A DNA stretch of 64,000 nt from Bacillus halotolerans (lineage in GTDB: Bacteria > Bacillota > Bacilli > Bacillales > Bacillaceae). Position 1 is the first letter of the stretch; the number at the start of each line of letters is the position of its first letter. The notes under the pieces are model-generated. The model was not told the DNA's origin and ran no database searches. It saw nothing but the letters and a program-made list of their open reading frames with translations. A program made the translations under genes and the position numbers. Below are positions 53,284 through 61,788 of the stretch, piece after piece. The DNA is taken from the NCBI RefSeq assembly GCF_001517105.1, contig NZ_LPVF01000008.1, positions 186,001 to 250,000 on the forward strand. The letters are read 5' to 3'.

Positions 53284-53589
53284 CTATATTGCAAAGAAAC
53301 CGACAGGACGGAGCAGCTCATATTAAACCGCATCGCATATTTTCTTTCTCAATTCATATTAAGCTGCATCATCATCGCCGTAAGTTTTTTCAACGGTCTT
53401 TATATCGGAAAGCCTTTGTCCTTCTCCATTTTTATCTTAGTGCTGGCTTTGTTTCATTTTCTGGAGAAACTGAAAAAGCGTTTTTTGCATATTCGAATGT
53501 CTCTATCACTGACAGCGTTCCTGTCCCCTATTTTGTGTATGGGACTCATAACAGGAGAAATAAACGTTTTTATAAAAAAGACACCTGAC
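53284..53589 (+). pseudogene. Start-less hydrophobic reading frame, possible gene remnant
   Basis: Between fhuD and yvsH (357 bp) one plus-strand frame (codons in phase with 53290) reads about 95 residues of membrane-protein-like sequence with three hydrophobic stretches (ILNRIAYFLSQFILSCIIIA; LSFSIFILVLALFHFLEKL; LTAFLSPILCMGLITGEI). It has no ATG, GTG or TTG before 53416 and no stop before the yvsH terminator hairpin. A +1 shift near 53567 would give a TAA. No ribosome site is visible. I do not recognise a family; a decayed gene is the likeliest reading. Confidence 0.4.
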
Positions 53590-53611
53590 TGCATTGTCAG
53601 GTGTCTTTTTT
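53575..53611 (-). terminator. Terminator of yvsH
   Basis: AAAAAGACACCTGAC-TGCATT-GTCAGGTGTCTTTTT, a perfect 15-bp stem just after the yvsH stop; it may work in both directions. Confidence 0.95.
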
Positions 53612-55020
53612 TATGCTTGTTTTTCTTTCGAGAATTTCTTAATCACAAACGGATAAATTGCCAGACCGACAAAGAACAAACCGATGCCGAGAATAAATGT
53701 CGTTAAATCCGCTGTACCTGTTACGATAACAAACAATGAGTATACACACGCTAAAATCGCGATCAATCCGTCTTTTACCCGGGAACCTTTCAGCTGATCA
53801 TACGTTTCGCCTTTTATAACAAGCTTCAGGCTGTAAATCGCAGACACTAAATACGGAATTAAATACGCAAGGGTCGCCGCTGTCGTTAAAAACGTAAATG
53901 CGTCACTTATTGTCCGGGAAATAACAGAGAATATAAAGACCTGTGACATCACATTTGTAATGATCAGTGAAATAACCGGGCTTCCCTTTTTATTTGTTTT
54001 CGCAAAGACCGCCGGAAAATCTCCTGCTTTAGCAGCTTGGTACGGAACTTCAGAGCCAAGCAAAATCCAGCCGAGCATCGTTCCGAATAAGCAAAGAATC
54101 GCCAGCAGCGCCATAATCACGCTTCCTGCGTTTCCGACAATCGCATACAGCACATCAACGAACGGTTTTTCAGATCCGACAAGCTTATCGTGCGGCAGAA
54201 CCCCCATTGTGATCAATGTGACAATAATGTAAATGCTTAACGCGATCAACAAACCTGTGATGGTCGCACGTTTCACATCACGCTGAGTACGCGCGCGTCC
54301 AGACAAGATCACTGCTGATTCAATTCCGACAAACGCCCATAGAGTAGAAATGGCGGCGTTGTGAACCTGTCCGCCGATGCCAATGCTTGTGCCGTTCTCA
54401 CCTTGAATCGGAAAATAAAAATGATCGAATAATGTCGTTTGAAATACAAACAATCCGGCAATGATAAAGAAAACAAAACCTAATACTTTTGAAAACGTTG
54501 TGATAAAGTTTAATTTACTTGCACCGTTAATGCTTGCAACAAGAATCGTGTGCGTTCCCCAGAGCAAAATCGTACATACTGCAAACGTCAGCAATTGGCC
54601 GAGTGTCACCTCTTGGCTGCCGACAGCAAACAGTACACGTTTATCAACTAAAATCGGGAAAAACGAAGTCAAGTAACCGGCAAGACTTGTGATAATCGCC
54701 ACGTTACTGATCCAGCTCGCCACCCAGTAGCCCCACACCATTGTGAATCCGGCAGCGTTCCCTTTCTTCGGATCAGAAAACAGCGCTCTCGCATAACTTT
54801 GCGGTCCCGCTGTCAGCTCAGGCTTGCGAATGGACAAGTGCCCGAAGACAAGCGCAATCATCAGCACGCCCGCACCTGTCAAAAGCCAAGCGGACGTAGC
54901 GCCAAGCGGACTTGCAATCGAAGCAAGCGAACTCGGCAGGGAGAAAATCCCCGATCCAACCATATTTCCAACGACAAACGCCGTTAATAACCAAAAACCC
55001 CATTTTTTTGTCTGTTCCAT
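53611..55020 (-). CDS. yvsH: APC-family amino-acid permease/antiporter YvsH (lysine-riboswitch controlled)
   Basis: 469-aa membrane transporter with about twelve TM helices of the arginine/ornithine or lysine antiporter branch (WGFWLLTAFVVGNMVGSGIFSLPSSLA, the APC helix-1 GSGIF motif; WAFVGIESAVILSGRA in helix 6). I start at the ATG at 55020 behind GGAGGTACTGG; the open frame to 55191 runs through the riboswitch. The lysine riboswitch in its leader indicates lysine as substrate. Confidence 0.92.
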   Translation of the reverse strand: MEQTKKWGFWLLTAFVVGNMVGSGIFSLPSSLASIASPLGATSAWLLTGAGVLMIALVFGHLSIRKPELTAGPQSYARALFSDPKKGNAAGFTMVWGYWVASWISNVAIITSLAGYLTSFFPILVDKRVLFAVGSQEVTLGQLLTFAVCTILLWGTHTILVASINGASKLNFITTFSKVLGFVFFIIAGLFVFQTTLFDHFYFPIQGENGTSIGIGGQVHNAAISTLWAFVGIESAVILSGRARTQRDVKRATITGLLIALSIYIIVTLITMGVLPHDKLVGSEKPFVDVLYAIVGNAGSVIMALLAILCLFGTMLGWILLGSEVPYQAAKAGDFPAVFAKTNKKGSPVISLIITNVMSQVFIFSVISRTISDAFTFLTTAATLAYLIPYLVSAIYSLKLVIKGETYDQLKGSRVKDGLIAILACVYSLFVIVTGTADLTTFILGIGLFFVGLAIYPFVIKKFSKEKQA

Positions 55021-55075
55021 TCCAGTACCTCCAATGATTCTTTGTACGGACCAGAACCCGAGATCATGTAAACAC

Positions 55076-55104
55076 AAAAAAAGCCTGAACAAAAGTCCAT
55101 GCTT
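55076..55104 (-). terminator. Lysine-riboswitch terminator of yvsH
   Basis: On the minus strand AGCATGGAC-TTTT-GTTCAGGCT (one mismatch, one G-U) followed by seven T, 56 bp before the yvsH start. It is the premature terminator of the L-box switch. Confidence 0.85.
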
Positions 55105-55139
55105 AAAGAAACACACACCCTTGATCTCCGGATAGCCCT

Positions 55140-55320
55140 CCGCGAAAAAGCACGCGGCAGTCCTGCACTTATTCAGATACAGTCCCAGCATAGAGAAGGA
55201 TCGGCTTTCTCCACACTTCGGCGCTGATGCCTTTTACACATGTTTAACAGCTCCTGTCAGCCTGGCATGTGTGACTCATCATCCGCGCAACCTCTACCTC
55301 ACTGAGAAAGAGTGAGGATT
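55140..55320 (-). promoter_or_regulatory. Lysine riboswitch (L-box)
   Basis: The minus strand shows the L-box landmarks: GTGAGGTAGAGGTTGCGCG (about 55281-55299), GATGAGTCACACATGCCAGG, AAAGGCATCAGCGCCGAAG (about 55217-55235) and GCTGGGACTGT, followed by a terminator. With bound lysine the terminator should form and switch off yvsH. The borders are approximate; the class is certain from the motifs. Confidence 0.93.
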
Positions 55321-55387
55321 TATTTATTCAGTTACTCCCAGAAGGTTATCAAAGAAAGAATGATCTGTCAAAGGGAACAGATGGAAA

Positions 55388-55416
55388 ATGCGGATAGAGC
55401 CAAGCCCTATCCGCAT
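55388..55416 (-). terminator. Terminator of sspJ
   Basis: ATGCGGATAG / CTATCCGCAT (55388-55416), perfect 10-bp arms, followed on the minus strand by TTTCC. Confidence 0.8.
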
Positions 55417-55420
55417 GCGG

Positions 55421-55561
55421 TTAGCGATTATTTTTCTTTTTTTGTACAGCTTCTTGAAGCGGATCATCTTTAAGAGCTGAACCGGCATCCTCAAGAGCTC
55501 CTTGGATTACGTTTTTTTCTTTTTCAGAACGTTTACCTTTATCTTTATTAAAGAAAGCCAT
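55421..55561 (-). CDS. sspJ: Small acid-soluble spore protein J
   Basis: 46 aa, below most ORF cut-offs: starts MAFFNKDKGKRSEKEKN, then VIQGALEDAGSALKDDPLQEAVQKKKNNR. It matches the minor SASP SspJ of 168 closely. AGAGGTGATACG gives the ribosome site. It lies between the yvsH riboswitch and divergent yvsG. Expected expression is in the forespore (sigma-G); the protein is packed in the spore core with unknown role. Confidence 0.93.
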   Translation of the reverse strand: MAFFNKDKGKRSEKEKNVIQGALEDAGSALKDDPLQEAVQKKKNNR

Positions 55562-55727
55562 TCGTATCACCTCTTTTAGAAAATAGGTACATCTTTAAGA
55601 TGCCTTTTTCTCAGGAAATTATGCGGCTCATTTTTTTATCGGCCAAAGTTCTGTTGCTCAAACATACATTCTCTTGATATATTTGTAATTCAGAGATTTT
55701 TGCAAAAGATAAAGGAGAAGCGGGTAA

Positions 55728-56210
55728 ATGACAGGAAAAACACACATCATGGGAGGCATCGCTTCTTGTACCGCAGCGGCTTATTATTATGGATTTGACC
55801 CAGTACTCATGGCGGCGTCCGGCGCGGTTGGCGCATTAATTCCCGACATCTGCCACACGCAAAGTAAAATCGGAAGAAGATTTCCTATCTTATCGAAAAT
55901 TGTCAGTTCCGTATTTGGCCACCGCACCTTTACACACAGCCTGCTGTTTCTGCTCATCATGTTTTTTATCACAGCCACATATATTCCGGATAAAAACATA
56001 TCAGCAGGGCTGATGATCGGAATGGCAAGCCACTTGGTTCTGGATGCCTGGACAGTGAACGGCATCAAATTGTTATTCCCTTCAACCATTCGCATACGGC
56101 TGCCGCTGTATATGAAGACAGGCAGTTTTTCCGAACAGCTTGTGTTGGCCGGTCTGACAATAGCATCATGCTATTATTTTTATATGCTGTTCCATGGGCG
56201 TATGTTTTAA
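55728..56210 (+). CDS. yvsG: YdjM-family membrane-bound metal-dependent hydrolase YvsG
   Basis: 160-aa membrane protein with four or so TM helices. Conserved polar residues are those of the DUF457/YdjM hydrolase family: MTGKTHIMGG at the start, IPDICHTQSKIGRRFP near 40-55, and FGHRTFTHSLLFLL near 63-76; His and Asp there could bind metal. AAAGGAGAAG is the ribosome site. The substrate is unknown. Confidence 0.88.
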   Translation: MTGKTHIMGGIASCTAAAYYYGFDPVLMAASGAVGALIPDICHTQSKIGRRFPILSKIVSSVFGHRTFTHSLLFLLIMFFITATYIPDKNISAGLMIGMASHLVLDAWTVNGIKLLFPSTIRIRLPLYMKTGSFSEQLVLAGLTIASCYYFYMLFHGRMF

Positions 56211-56312
56211 ACACGAGTGCTGAAGCTTGTCTAAGAAGACTGTTTTTAGTAGGTTTTACATAAGAAGCATCTCATGGCAGATGTTCAAGAAAACGTGAGG
56301 AGTTATCAATTG

Positions 56313-58169
56313 ATGAAAGGAACCTTTTTTCACAATCAGCGTTTTTTAAGTTTATCCATCTTATTCATGTGGATCAAAACTTATGTGATCTATAAACTGG
56401 GTTTTGATTTGCAGATCGACTCTCTACTGCAGGAGCTGATTCTGCTGATCAATCCGCTTAGCTTCATACTCCCTCTATTTGGGATTGGACTGCTTTTAAA
56501 AGGCAGCAAGCAGCGCATCTTTTTGCTGATTGCCAATTTGGTTCTGACTGCCATTTTGATCTCCAACACGATTTTTTATGGCTTTTATATCGATTTTATT
56601 ACCATCCCGGTTTTGTTTCAGGCCAGCAACATGAGCGATATGGGCAGCAGTGTAAAAGAACTGTTCAATCCTTTGTTCATCGCTCTGTTTGCGGATTTGG
56701 CTTTTCTTCTGCTGCTCTCCAGAAAAGAGAAGAGTCCCGAATCGAAAGCGAACCCCCGTACGGTCAAGCGGTACTATGCTGCTTCCTGCGGGATTCTTAT
56801 ATGTACGCTGGGGCTTGCAGAAATTGAACAGCCGAAGCTATTAGCACATTCCTTCGACCGGGAAGTGCTCGTCAAAAGCATTGGCCTGTTTCAGTTCCAC
56901 ATCTACGATACCATTTCTCAGACTGTCAATATGAGTGCGAAGGCATTTGCCGATGAAGACAGCCTCTCTACAATCAAAAACTATACTGAGGCTGACTACA
57001 GCAAGCCTGATCAAAGCAAGTTCGGACTGGCAAAGGGACGGAATGTGATTTTTGTGACGCTTGAATCAACTCAAAGCTTTGTTCTGAATGAAAAGGTAAA
57101 CGGAAAAGAAATTACCCCGTTTATGAATGACCTGATGAAAAAGAGCTATTCCTTTGATCATTTTTACCAGCAAACAGAGCAAGGCAAAACGTCTGATTCG
57201 GAATTTATCGTCGCTAACTCTCTATATCCTTCACTAAGCGGCGCCGTCTTTTTTACGAAAAGTGACCATCAATTTCATACGATGTACAAATCACTCAAGC
57301 AGAATGATTATTATTCAGCCGTCTTTCACGCCAATCATAAAACATTTTGGAACAGAGATGTGATGTATAAAACGTTTGGGATTGACCGCTTTTTTGATGT
57401 CGATGAGTTCCATGTGACTCCCGAAACCTCAACAAGCTGGGGATTAAAGGATAAGGAATTTCTGGAACAGTCAGCTTCTAAACTGAAAAGCCTGCCGCAG
57501 CCGTTCTACAGCAATTTCATCACATTGACGAACCATTTTCCGTTTGAAATTGATGAAAAGAATCAGCTGATTGATGAATATGATTCAAGCAGCGACCTGT
57601 TAAACCGCTATGTGACGACGGTTCGCTATGAGGATGAAGCACTGAAGCATTTTATCAAAAAGCTCAAGGATGAAGACTTATACGAAAACTCGATGATTGT
57701 CTTTATGGGAGATCATTACGGCATATCAGAAGCCCATAATAAAGCTCTGGCTGAGTTTTTAGGAAAACGTGAAATTACGCCATATGACACCATCCAGCTT
57801 CAGCGGGTGCCGTTTATCATTCATATTCCTGGAATCACTGATCAAAATCCGGAAACAATCTCCGATGCCGGAGGACAGGTTGACGTCAGGCCGACTCTGA
57901 TGCACCTGCTCGGAATTGATACAAAAGGTGATATTCAGTTTGGCAATGATTTGCTGTCAAACAACCGAACGCCATTTGCCGTGCTGAGAAACGGCAGCTT
58001 TATCACGAACGATTATGTATATACGAAAAACACATGCTACAGCCAAAAAACAGGAGAAGTGTTAGAAAATCAAGATGCGTGCGCTCCCTATAAAGAAAAA
58101 GCAAATGAAGAGCTGTCTCTCTCTGATAAAATGTTAAACGGAGACCTTCTGCGTTTTTATGGTCAATAA
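56313..58169 (+). CDS. yvgJ: Lipoteichoic acid primase YvgJ (LtaS family)
   Basis: 618-aa membrane enzyme with five N-terminal TM helices (to about 190), a linker with SAKAFADE that resembles the LtaS signal-peptidase site, and an extracellular sulfatase-fold domain. The catalytic Thr is in VTLESTQSFVLNEKVNGKEITPFMNDL, and metal ligands appear in FMGDHYGISEAHN. In B. subtilis YvgJ primes LTA by adding the first glycerol phosphate to the glycolipid anchor. The start could be ATG 56313 or TTG 56310, both after GAGGAG. Confidence 0.92.
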   Translation: MKGTFFHNQRFLSLSILFMWIKTYVIYKLGFDLQIDSLLQELILLINPLSFILPLFGIGLLLKGSKQRIFLLIANLVLTAILISNTIFYGFYIDFITIPVLFQASNMSDMGSSVKELFNPLFIALFADLAFLLLLSRKEKSPESKANPRTVKRYYAASCGILICTLGLAEIEQPKLLAHSFDREVLVKSIGLFQFHIYDTISQTVNMSAKAFADEDSLSTIKNYTEADYSKPDQSKFGLAKGRNVIFVTLESTQSFVLNEKVNGKEITPFMNDLMKKSYSFDHFYQQTEQGKTSDSEFIVANSLYPSLSGAVFFTKSDHQFHTMYKSLKQNDYYSAVFHANHKTFWNRDVMYKTFGIDRFFDVDEFHVTPETSTSWGLKDKEFLEQSASKLKSLPQPFYSNFITLTNHFPFEIDEKNQLIDEYDSSSDLLNRYVTTVRYEDEALKHFIKKLKDEDLYENSMIVFMGDHYGISEAHNKALAEFLGKREITPYDTIQLQRVPFIIHIPGITDQNPETISDAGGQVDVRPTLMHLLGIDTKGDIQFGNDLLSNNRTPFAVLRNGSFITNDYVYTKNTCYSQKTGEVLENQDACAPYKEKANEELSLSDKMLNGDLLRFYGQ

Positions 58170-58197
58170 AAAAATCCCTTTACGAGGGATTTTTTTC
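58168..58197. terminator. Bidirectional terminator yvgJ/yvgK
   Basis: AAATCCCT-TTACG-AGGGATTT with A run before and T run after (58168-58197). Confidence 0.88.
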
Positions 58198-59125
58198 ATG
58201 TTTCGTATATCACTTTACCTGTCAGCTTCGTTTGATAGCCATTAAGATGAGACAGGTTGGCCTTATATTCTTCCGATTTCAAGATGCTCTTTACAGCTTC
58301 AAGCAGCTGCTGGTGTTTTTTCAAAATGACAATGTCGTATTGTTCCTCGATGAGCGGGATAAAATCAACGCTTCCCATATGTGCCGCGTGCTGCGCCCCG
58401 ATTCCCGCGTCTGCATGTCCGCTCGAGACTTGGGAGGCAACAGCATAATGATCAGTCACAATGTCACTGTAGCCCTTGACGTCTGAAGGTGTCACACCAA
58501 GCAGACCAAGCTGTTCGTCAAGCAGCACTCTTGCGCCCGATCCTTTTTCTCTGTTGATGATGCGGATGTCGGTTCGTTTCAGGTCATCCCAGCCTTGTAT
58601 GTTTTTCGGATTTCCTTTTTCAACATATAAGCCGGCTTTGCGAAGGACAACATTCATCTGACAAAACGGTTCGCCTGACAGAATGCGTTTGACATAAGGC
58701 GTATTATATTGAGCGGTTTCCGCATCGTACAGATGAAGACTGACAATGTCGCATTTGCCTTGGTACATGTCAATGAGGCTGTTTAAGCTGCCTTTGTATT
58801 GGCGGAGCGGCGTCTCTTGAATGGCACTTTCCAAATGCTTGCTGAGCAGATCCATCGATATATCCTGTCCGCTGATGACGACATTCCGCCTTCCCTCCGG
58901 CATCGGCTCCTGTGCCTTTCTCGGTTCTTCGGGTGAAGACACAGGCTGAGACATTCTCATGTTCGCCTTATATTGCTTTAAATCTGCTTCATCGACACGC
59001 ATCTGTCTTCCGACACGGTAAGCAGGGATCATGCCTTTTTTAATCAAATCATAAACGGTCAGCTTTGATACCTTCAGCAGACCAGCAACTTCTTCTATCG
59101 TATAGGAAGAGGTTTCATTCATCAT
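58196..59125 (-). CDS. yvgK: Putative molybdate-related one-component regulator YvgK
   Basis: About 309 aa. The N-terminus is an excisionase/MerR-type helix-turn-helix (SYTIEEVAGLLKVSKLTVYDLIKKGMIPAYRVGRQMRVDEADLKQY, 5-50). A PBP-like domain follows from about 85 (RRNVVISGQDISMDLLSKHLE... ADAGIGAQHAAHMGSVDFIPL), of the type found C-terminal to MoeA and in ModE-like regulators. Divergent from modA with a palindrome between, it is the likely regulator of modAB. Several ATGs follow GGAGAG; 59125 is my choice. Confidence 0.85.
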   Translation of the reverse strand: MMNETSSYTIEEVAGLLKVSKLTVYDLIKKGMIPAYRVGRQMRVDEADLKQYKANMRMSQPVSSPEEPRKAQEPMPEGRRNVVISGQDISMDLLSKHLESAIQETPLRQYKGSLNSLIDMYQGKCDIVSLHLYDAETAQYNTPYVKRILSGEPFCQMNVVLRKAGLYVEKGNPKNIQGWDDLKRTDIRIINREKGSGARVLLDEQLGLLGVTPSDVKGYSDIVTDHYAVASQVSSGHADAGIGAQHAAHMGSVDFIPLIEEQYDIVILKKHQQLLEAVKSILKSEEYKANLSHLNGYQTKLTGKVIYET

Positions 59126-59193
59126 CATCACTCTCCTATTTCATTATACCTTTTCGGAGAATGTAAAAAAACCCACATACCCCAAACATAATC

Positions 59194-59221
59194 AGTTATA
59201 ATTAGATATAACTAATTATAA
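59194..59221. promoter_or_regulatory. Nested palindromes at the modA start, candidate molybdate operator
   Basis: AGTTATA-ATTAGA-TATAACT (59194-59213) and TTATAATTAG-ATATAA-CTAATTATAA (59196-59221) are two perfect overlapping inverted repeats ending 11 bp before modA. The 6-bp-spaced TATA-rich layout resembles the E. coli ModE box. It probably binds YvgK. Confidence 0.65.
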
Positions 59222-59232
59222 GGGGTGCAATC

Positions 59233-60015
59233 ATGTTTAAGAAGTATTTCATTCTGACCGCAGCATTAACTGCTTTTCTGCTTGCAGCAGGCTGCTCTGC
59301 CAGCCAATCATCAAGTGACAATGAGAAAAAAGTGACCTTAACTGTCTCAGCAGCTGCCAGTGCCCAGGATGCACTCGAGGAAATTCAAAAGAATTACGAG
59401 AAAACCCATCACAATATTACGATCCAAGATAACTTTGGCTCATCAGGTGCCTTGCAAAAGCAATTTTCTCAAGGAGCCGGGGCCGATCTGTTCTTCTCAG
59501 CCGCTGAGGACAAATTCCAAAAGCTTGTAGATGATGGGGATATCGCTAAAAAAGACAGCACTCATTTAGTCGGAAATGAAATTGTGCTCGTTGTGCCTAA
59601 GGATGGAGATTCACCAGTCACAGGCTTTGACAATCTGACTGATTCAGAAAAAATTGCTCTCGGGACTCCAGAATCTGTACCGGCAGGAGCTTATGGAAAA
59701 GAATCACTGACAAAGCTGTCTCTTTGGGACAAAGTAAAGGATAAGATCGTGTACGGAAAAGACGTTCGCCAGGTTCTTTCATATGTAGAAACAGGCAATG
59801 TAGACGCAGGTGCCGTTTATAAAACAGACGCGCTGATCTCTAAGAAAGTCAAAATCGTTGACGAGGCAAAAGCTGATACACACAGCCCGATCGTTTATCC
59901 GTTAGGAATTGTAAAAGATACGAAACACCATAAGGAAGCGAAGGAATTTTACGATTACCTGCAAACAGATGAAGCGATGAAAGTGTTTGAGAAATATGGT
60001 TTTACTGCTGAATAA
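59233..60015 (+). CDS. modA: Molybdate-binding lipoprotein ModA
   Basis: 260-aa binding protein with lipobox LLAAGC (Cys21). The mature part has the ModA fold, with oxyanion-binding serines in TVSAAASAQDALEEIQ and DNFGSSGALQKQFSQGAGADLFFSAAEDKFQKLVD. AAGGGGTG is the ribosome site. It overlaps modB by 20 nt. It delivers molybdate to ModB. It equals yvgL of 168. Confidence 0.94.
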   Translation: MFKKYFILTAALTAFLLAAGCSASQSSSDNEKKVTLTVSAAASAQDALEEIQKNYEKTHHNITIQDNFGSSGALQKQFSQGAGADLFFSAAEDKFQKLVDDGDIAKKDSTHLVGNEIVLVVPKDGDSPVTGFDNLTDSEKIALGTPESVPAGAYGKESLTKLSLWDKVKDKIVYGKDVRQVLSYVETGNVDAGAVYKTDALISKKVKIVDEAKADTHSPIVYPLGIVKDTKHHKEAKEFYDYLQTDEAMKVFEKYGFTAE

Positions 60016-60679
60016 CATCAGCATTTCAGAATTCTTCACGCCGGTTATGCTTTCCTTTCAAGTGGCGGCGGTCGCCGGAATCGCGGTGATCATTCTCGGA
60101 ACTTTGGCGGGGGCATGGATGTCACGAGCATCATTTTTCGGAAAAACCATACTCGAAACGATTTTTATGCTTCCTCTCGTTCTTCCGCCCACCGTTGTCG
60201 GTTTTATTTTGATCGTCATGTTTGGAAAGCATAGCTTCATCGGACAAGCGATCGAATGGATCTTTCATCAGCCCGTGATTTTCACCTGGTGGGCTGCTGT
60301 GATTGCGTCTGCTATCGTGGCTTTTCCGCTTATGTATCAATCGGCCAAAACCGGATTTTCCGATATTGACCCCGATATAGAGGGAGCGGCAATGGTAGAC
60401 GGAGCAAGCAGATGGAAGGTGTTTATCCATATCTCCATTCCGCTGGCGTATCCATCGCTGCTGACCGGAAGCATTCTCAGTCTGGCGCGGGCGCTCGGTG
60501 AATTCGGCGCCACCTTAATGTTTGCCGGGAATATCCCGGGTGTTACCCAAACACTGCCGACAGCCATTTATGTCGCTTTGGATTCCGGCAACAACGCACT
60601 TGCATGGGCGTGGGTCGTCTGTATCATCGTGATTTCCTTTCTGATGCTGTTTTTGATTCAACTGAAAAAAACGCACTAA
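59996..60679 (+). CDS. modB: Molybdate ABC transporter permease ModB
   Basis: 227-aa permease with five or six TM helices and the ABC permease EAA loop PDIEGAAMVDGASRWKVFIHISIPLAYPSLLTG (about 130-160). The start inside the modA end (ATG at 59996, MVLLLNNIS) has a poor ribosome site, so translational coupling to modA is likely. No modC ATPase follows: the next gene is on the other strand. As in 168, the ATPase partner must come from elsewhere. Confidence 0.93.
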   Translation: MVLLLNNISISEFFTPVMLSFQVAAVAGIAVIILGTLAGAWMSRASFFGKTILETIFMLPLVLPPTVVGFILIVMFGKHSFIGQAIEWIFHQPVIFTWWAAVIASAIVAFPLMYQSAKTGFSDIDPDIEGAAMVDGASRWKVFIHISIPLAYPSLLTGSILSLARALGEFGATLMFAGNIPGVTQTLPTAIYVALDSGNNALAWAWVVCIIVISFLMLFLIQLKKTH

Positions 60680-60711
60680 AAAAACTCCCCGTGTGCAGAC
60701 GGGGAGTTTTT
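60680..60711. terminator. Bidirectional terminator modB/yvgN
   Basis: AAAACTCCCCGT-GTGCAG-ACGGGGAGTTTT (60681-60710), 12-bp perfect arms. Confidence 0.95.
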
Positions 60712-60713
60712 GA

Positions 60714-61544
60714 TTAAAACAGAAGCTCATCGGGGTTTGGACCGACACGTTCATCTTGATTTAACGCATCAATCTTGTCCATGTCTTCTTGAGACAATTC
60801 GAAATCAAAAATATCAGCGTTTTCGATAATACGGTGTTCTTTAATCGATTTTGGAATCGTTACAACTTCATGCTGAAGATCCCAGCGCAAAATCACTTGT
60901 GCTACAGATTTATTATATTTTTCAGCGATCTGTGTCAGCACTTCGTTATCAAGCAGCTGGCCCTGCATAAGCGGAGACCATGCTTCCAGCTGGATGCCTT
61001 GCTTTTTGCAGTAGTCTCTTAATTCTTTTTGCGTCAAACGAGGGTGAAATTCAACTTGGTTCACCATCGGTTTGATTTCAGCATCTTTCAAAAGCTCTTC
61101 TAAATGATGAACTTGGAAGTTGCTAACGCCGATCGCGCGGATTTTGCCGTCTTTGTACAGCTTTTCAAGCGCGCGCCATGTATCTTTATACTTATCCTTT
61201 CCAGGCCAGTGGATTAAATATAAGTCTAAATAATCAAGCTGAAGTCTTTCAAGGCTTTTTTCAAAGGCAGCAAGCGTTGTGTCGTAACCCTGATCTTCAT
61301 TCCATACTTTTGATGTAATGAAGAGCTCTTCTCTTGCAACACCGGATTCTTTAATGCCGATGCCTACACCTTCTTCATTTTTATAGACAGCCGCTGTATC
61401 AATGCTGCGGTAGCCATTTTTAATCGCAGCTTTAACCGATTCAGTCGCTTCACTTCCGTTTTCTACTTTAAATACACCAAGACCGAACCAAGGCATTTCA
61501 ACTCCGTTATGTAGCTTTACAGTATCTTTTAAACTTGTTGCCAC
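60714..61544 (-). CDS. yvgN: Aldo-keto reductase YvgN (glyoxal/methylglyoxal reductase)
   Basis: 276-aa NADPH-dependent AKR of the AKR5 group. It shows the tetrad residues Asp49 and Tyr54 in RSIDTAAVYKNEEGVG, a Lys in FITSKVW and His in LYLIHWPGK. The cofactor site is SIKEHRIIENADIFDFEL. I choose the GTG at 61544, because GAAAGGGTGG abuts the ATG at 61556. It detoxifies methylglyoxal and other aldehydes. It is transcribed alone. Confidence 0.92.
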   Translation of the reverse strand: MATSLKDTVKLHNGVEMPWFGLGVFKVENGSEATESVKAAIKNGYRSIDTAAVYKNEEGVGIGIKESGVAREELFITSKVWNEDQGYDTTLAAFEKSLERLQLDYLDLYLIHWPGKDKYKDTWRALEKLYKDGKIRAIGVSNFQVHHLEELLKDAEIKPMVNQVEFHPRLTQKELRDYCKKQGIQLEAWSPLMQGQLLDNEVLTQIAEKYNKSVAQVILRWDLQHEVVTIPKSIKEHRIIENADIFDFELSQEDMDKIDALNQDERVGPNPDELLF

Positions 61545-61721
61545 TTGAACATCCACCCTTTCATCGAAATGTAAGCGTCTATATTATCTCACATTCCTCT
61601 CAGCAGATACCAATAATACGCTTAAGAGCCTCTTTTTGCTTCTTTTTTCATACAGACGTTTTTTATTTCATAGTAAACAATGCGCATTTATACTATTTTT
61701 TTCCTATTTTATCAATTATAA

Positions 61722-61747
61722 GATTATTTAGACAGTGAGCAGGGTAA
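61722..61747 (+). promoter_or_regulatory. Candidate sigma-B promoter of yvgO
   Basis: GATTAT (61722-61727), 14-bp spacer, GGGTAA (61742-61747) resembles the sigma-B consensus GTTTAA-N14-GGGTAT, 42 bp before the TTG start. yvgO is listed as a general-stress gene in 168. Confidence 0.6.
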
Positions 61748-61788
61748 GCGAATACTGTAGCCCACAAAAACATAGAGGAGGAAACAAA

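Noticed and set aside
53289-53588. 99-codon plus-strand frame with start at 53289
   Set aside because: Arg/His-rich translation typical of a wrong frame; the neighbouring frame carries the hydrophobic, gene-like sequence instead.
55021-55191. Extended N-terminus of yvsH
   Set aside because: The extra codons translate the lysine riboswitch and its terminator; the ATG at 55020 has a good ribosome site.
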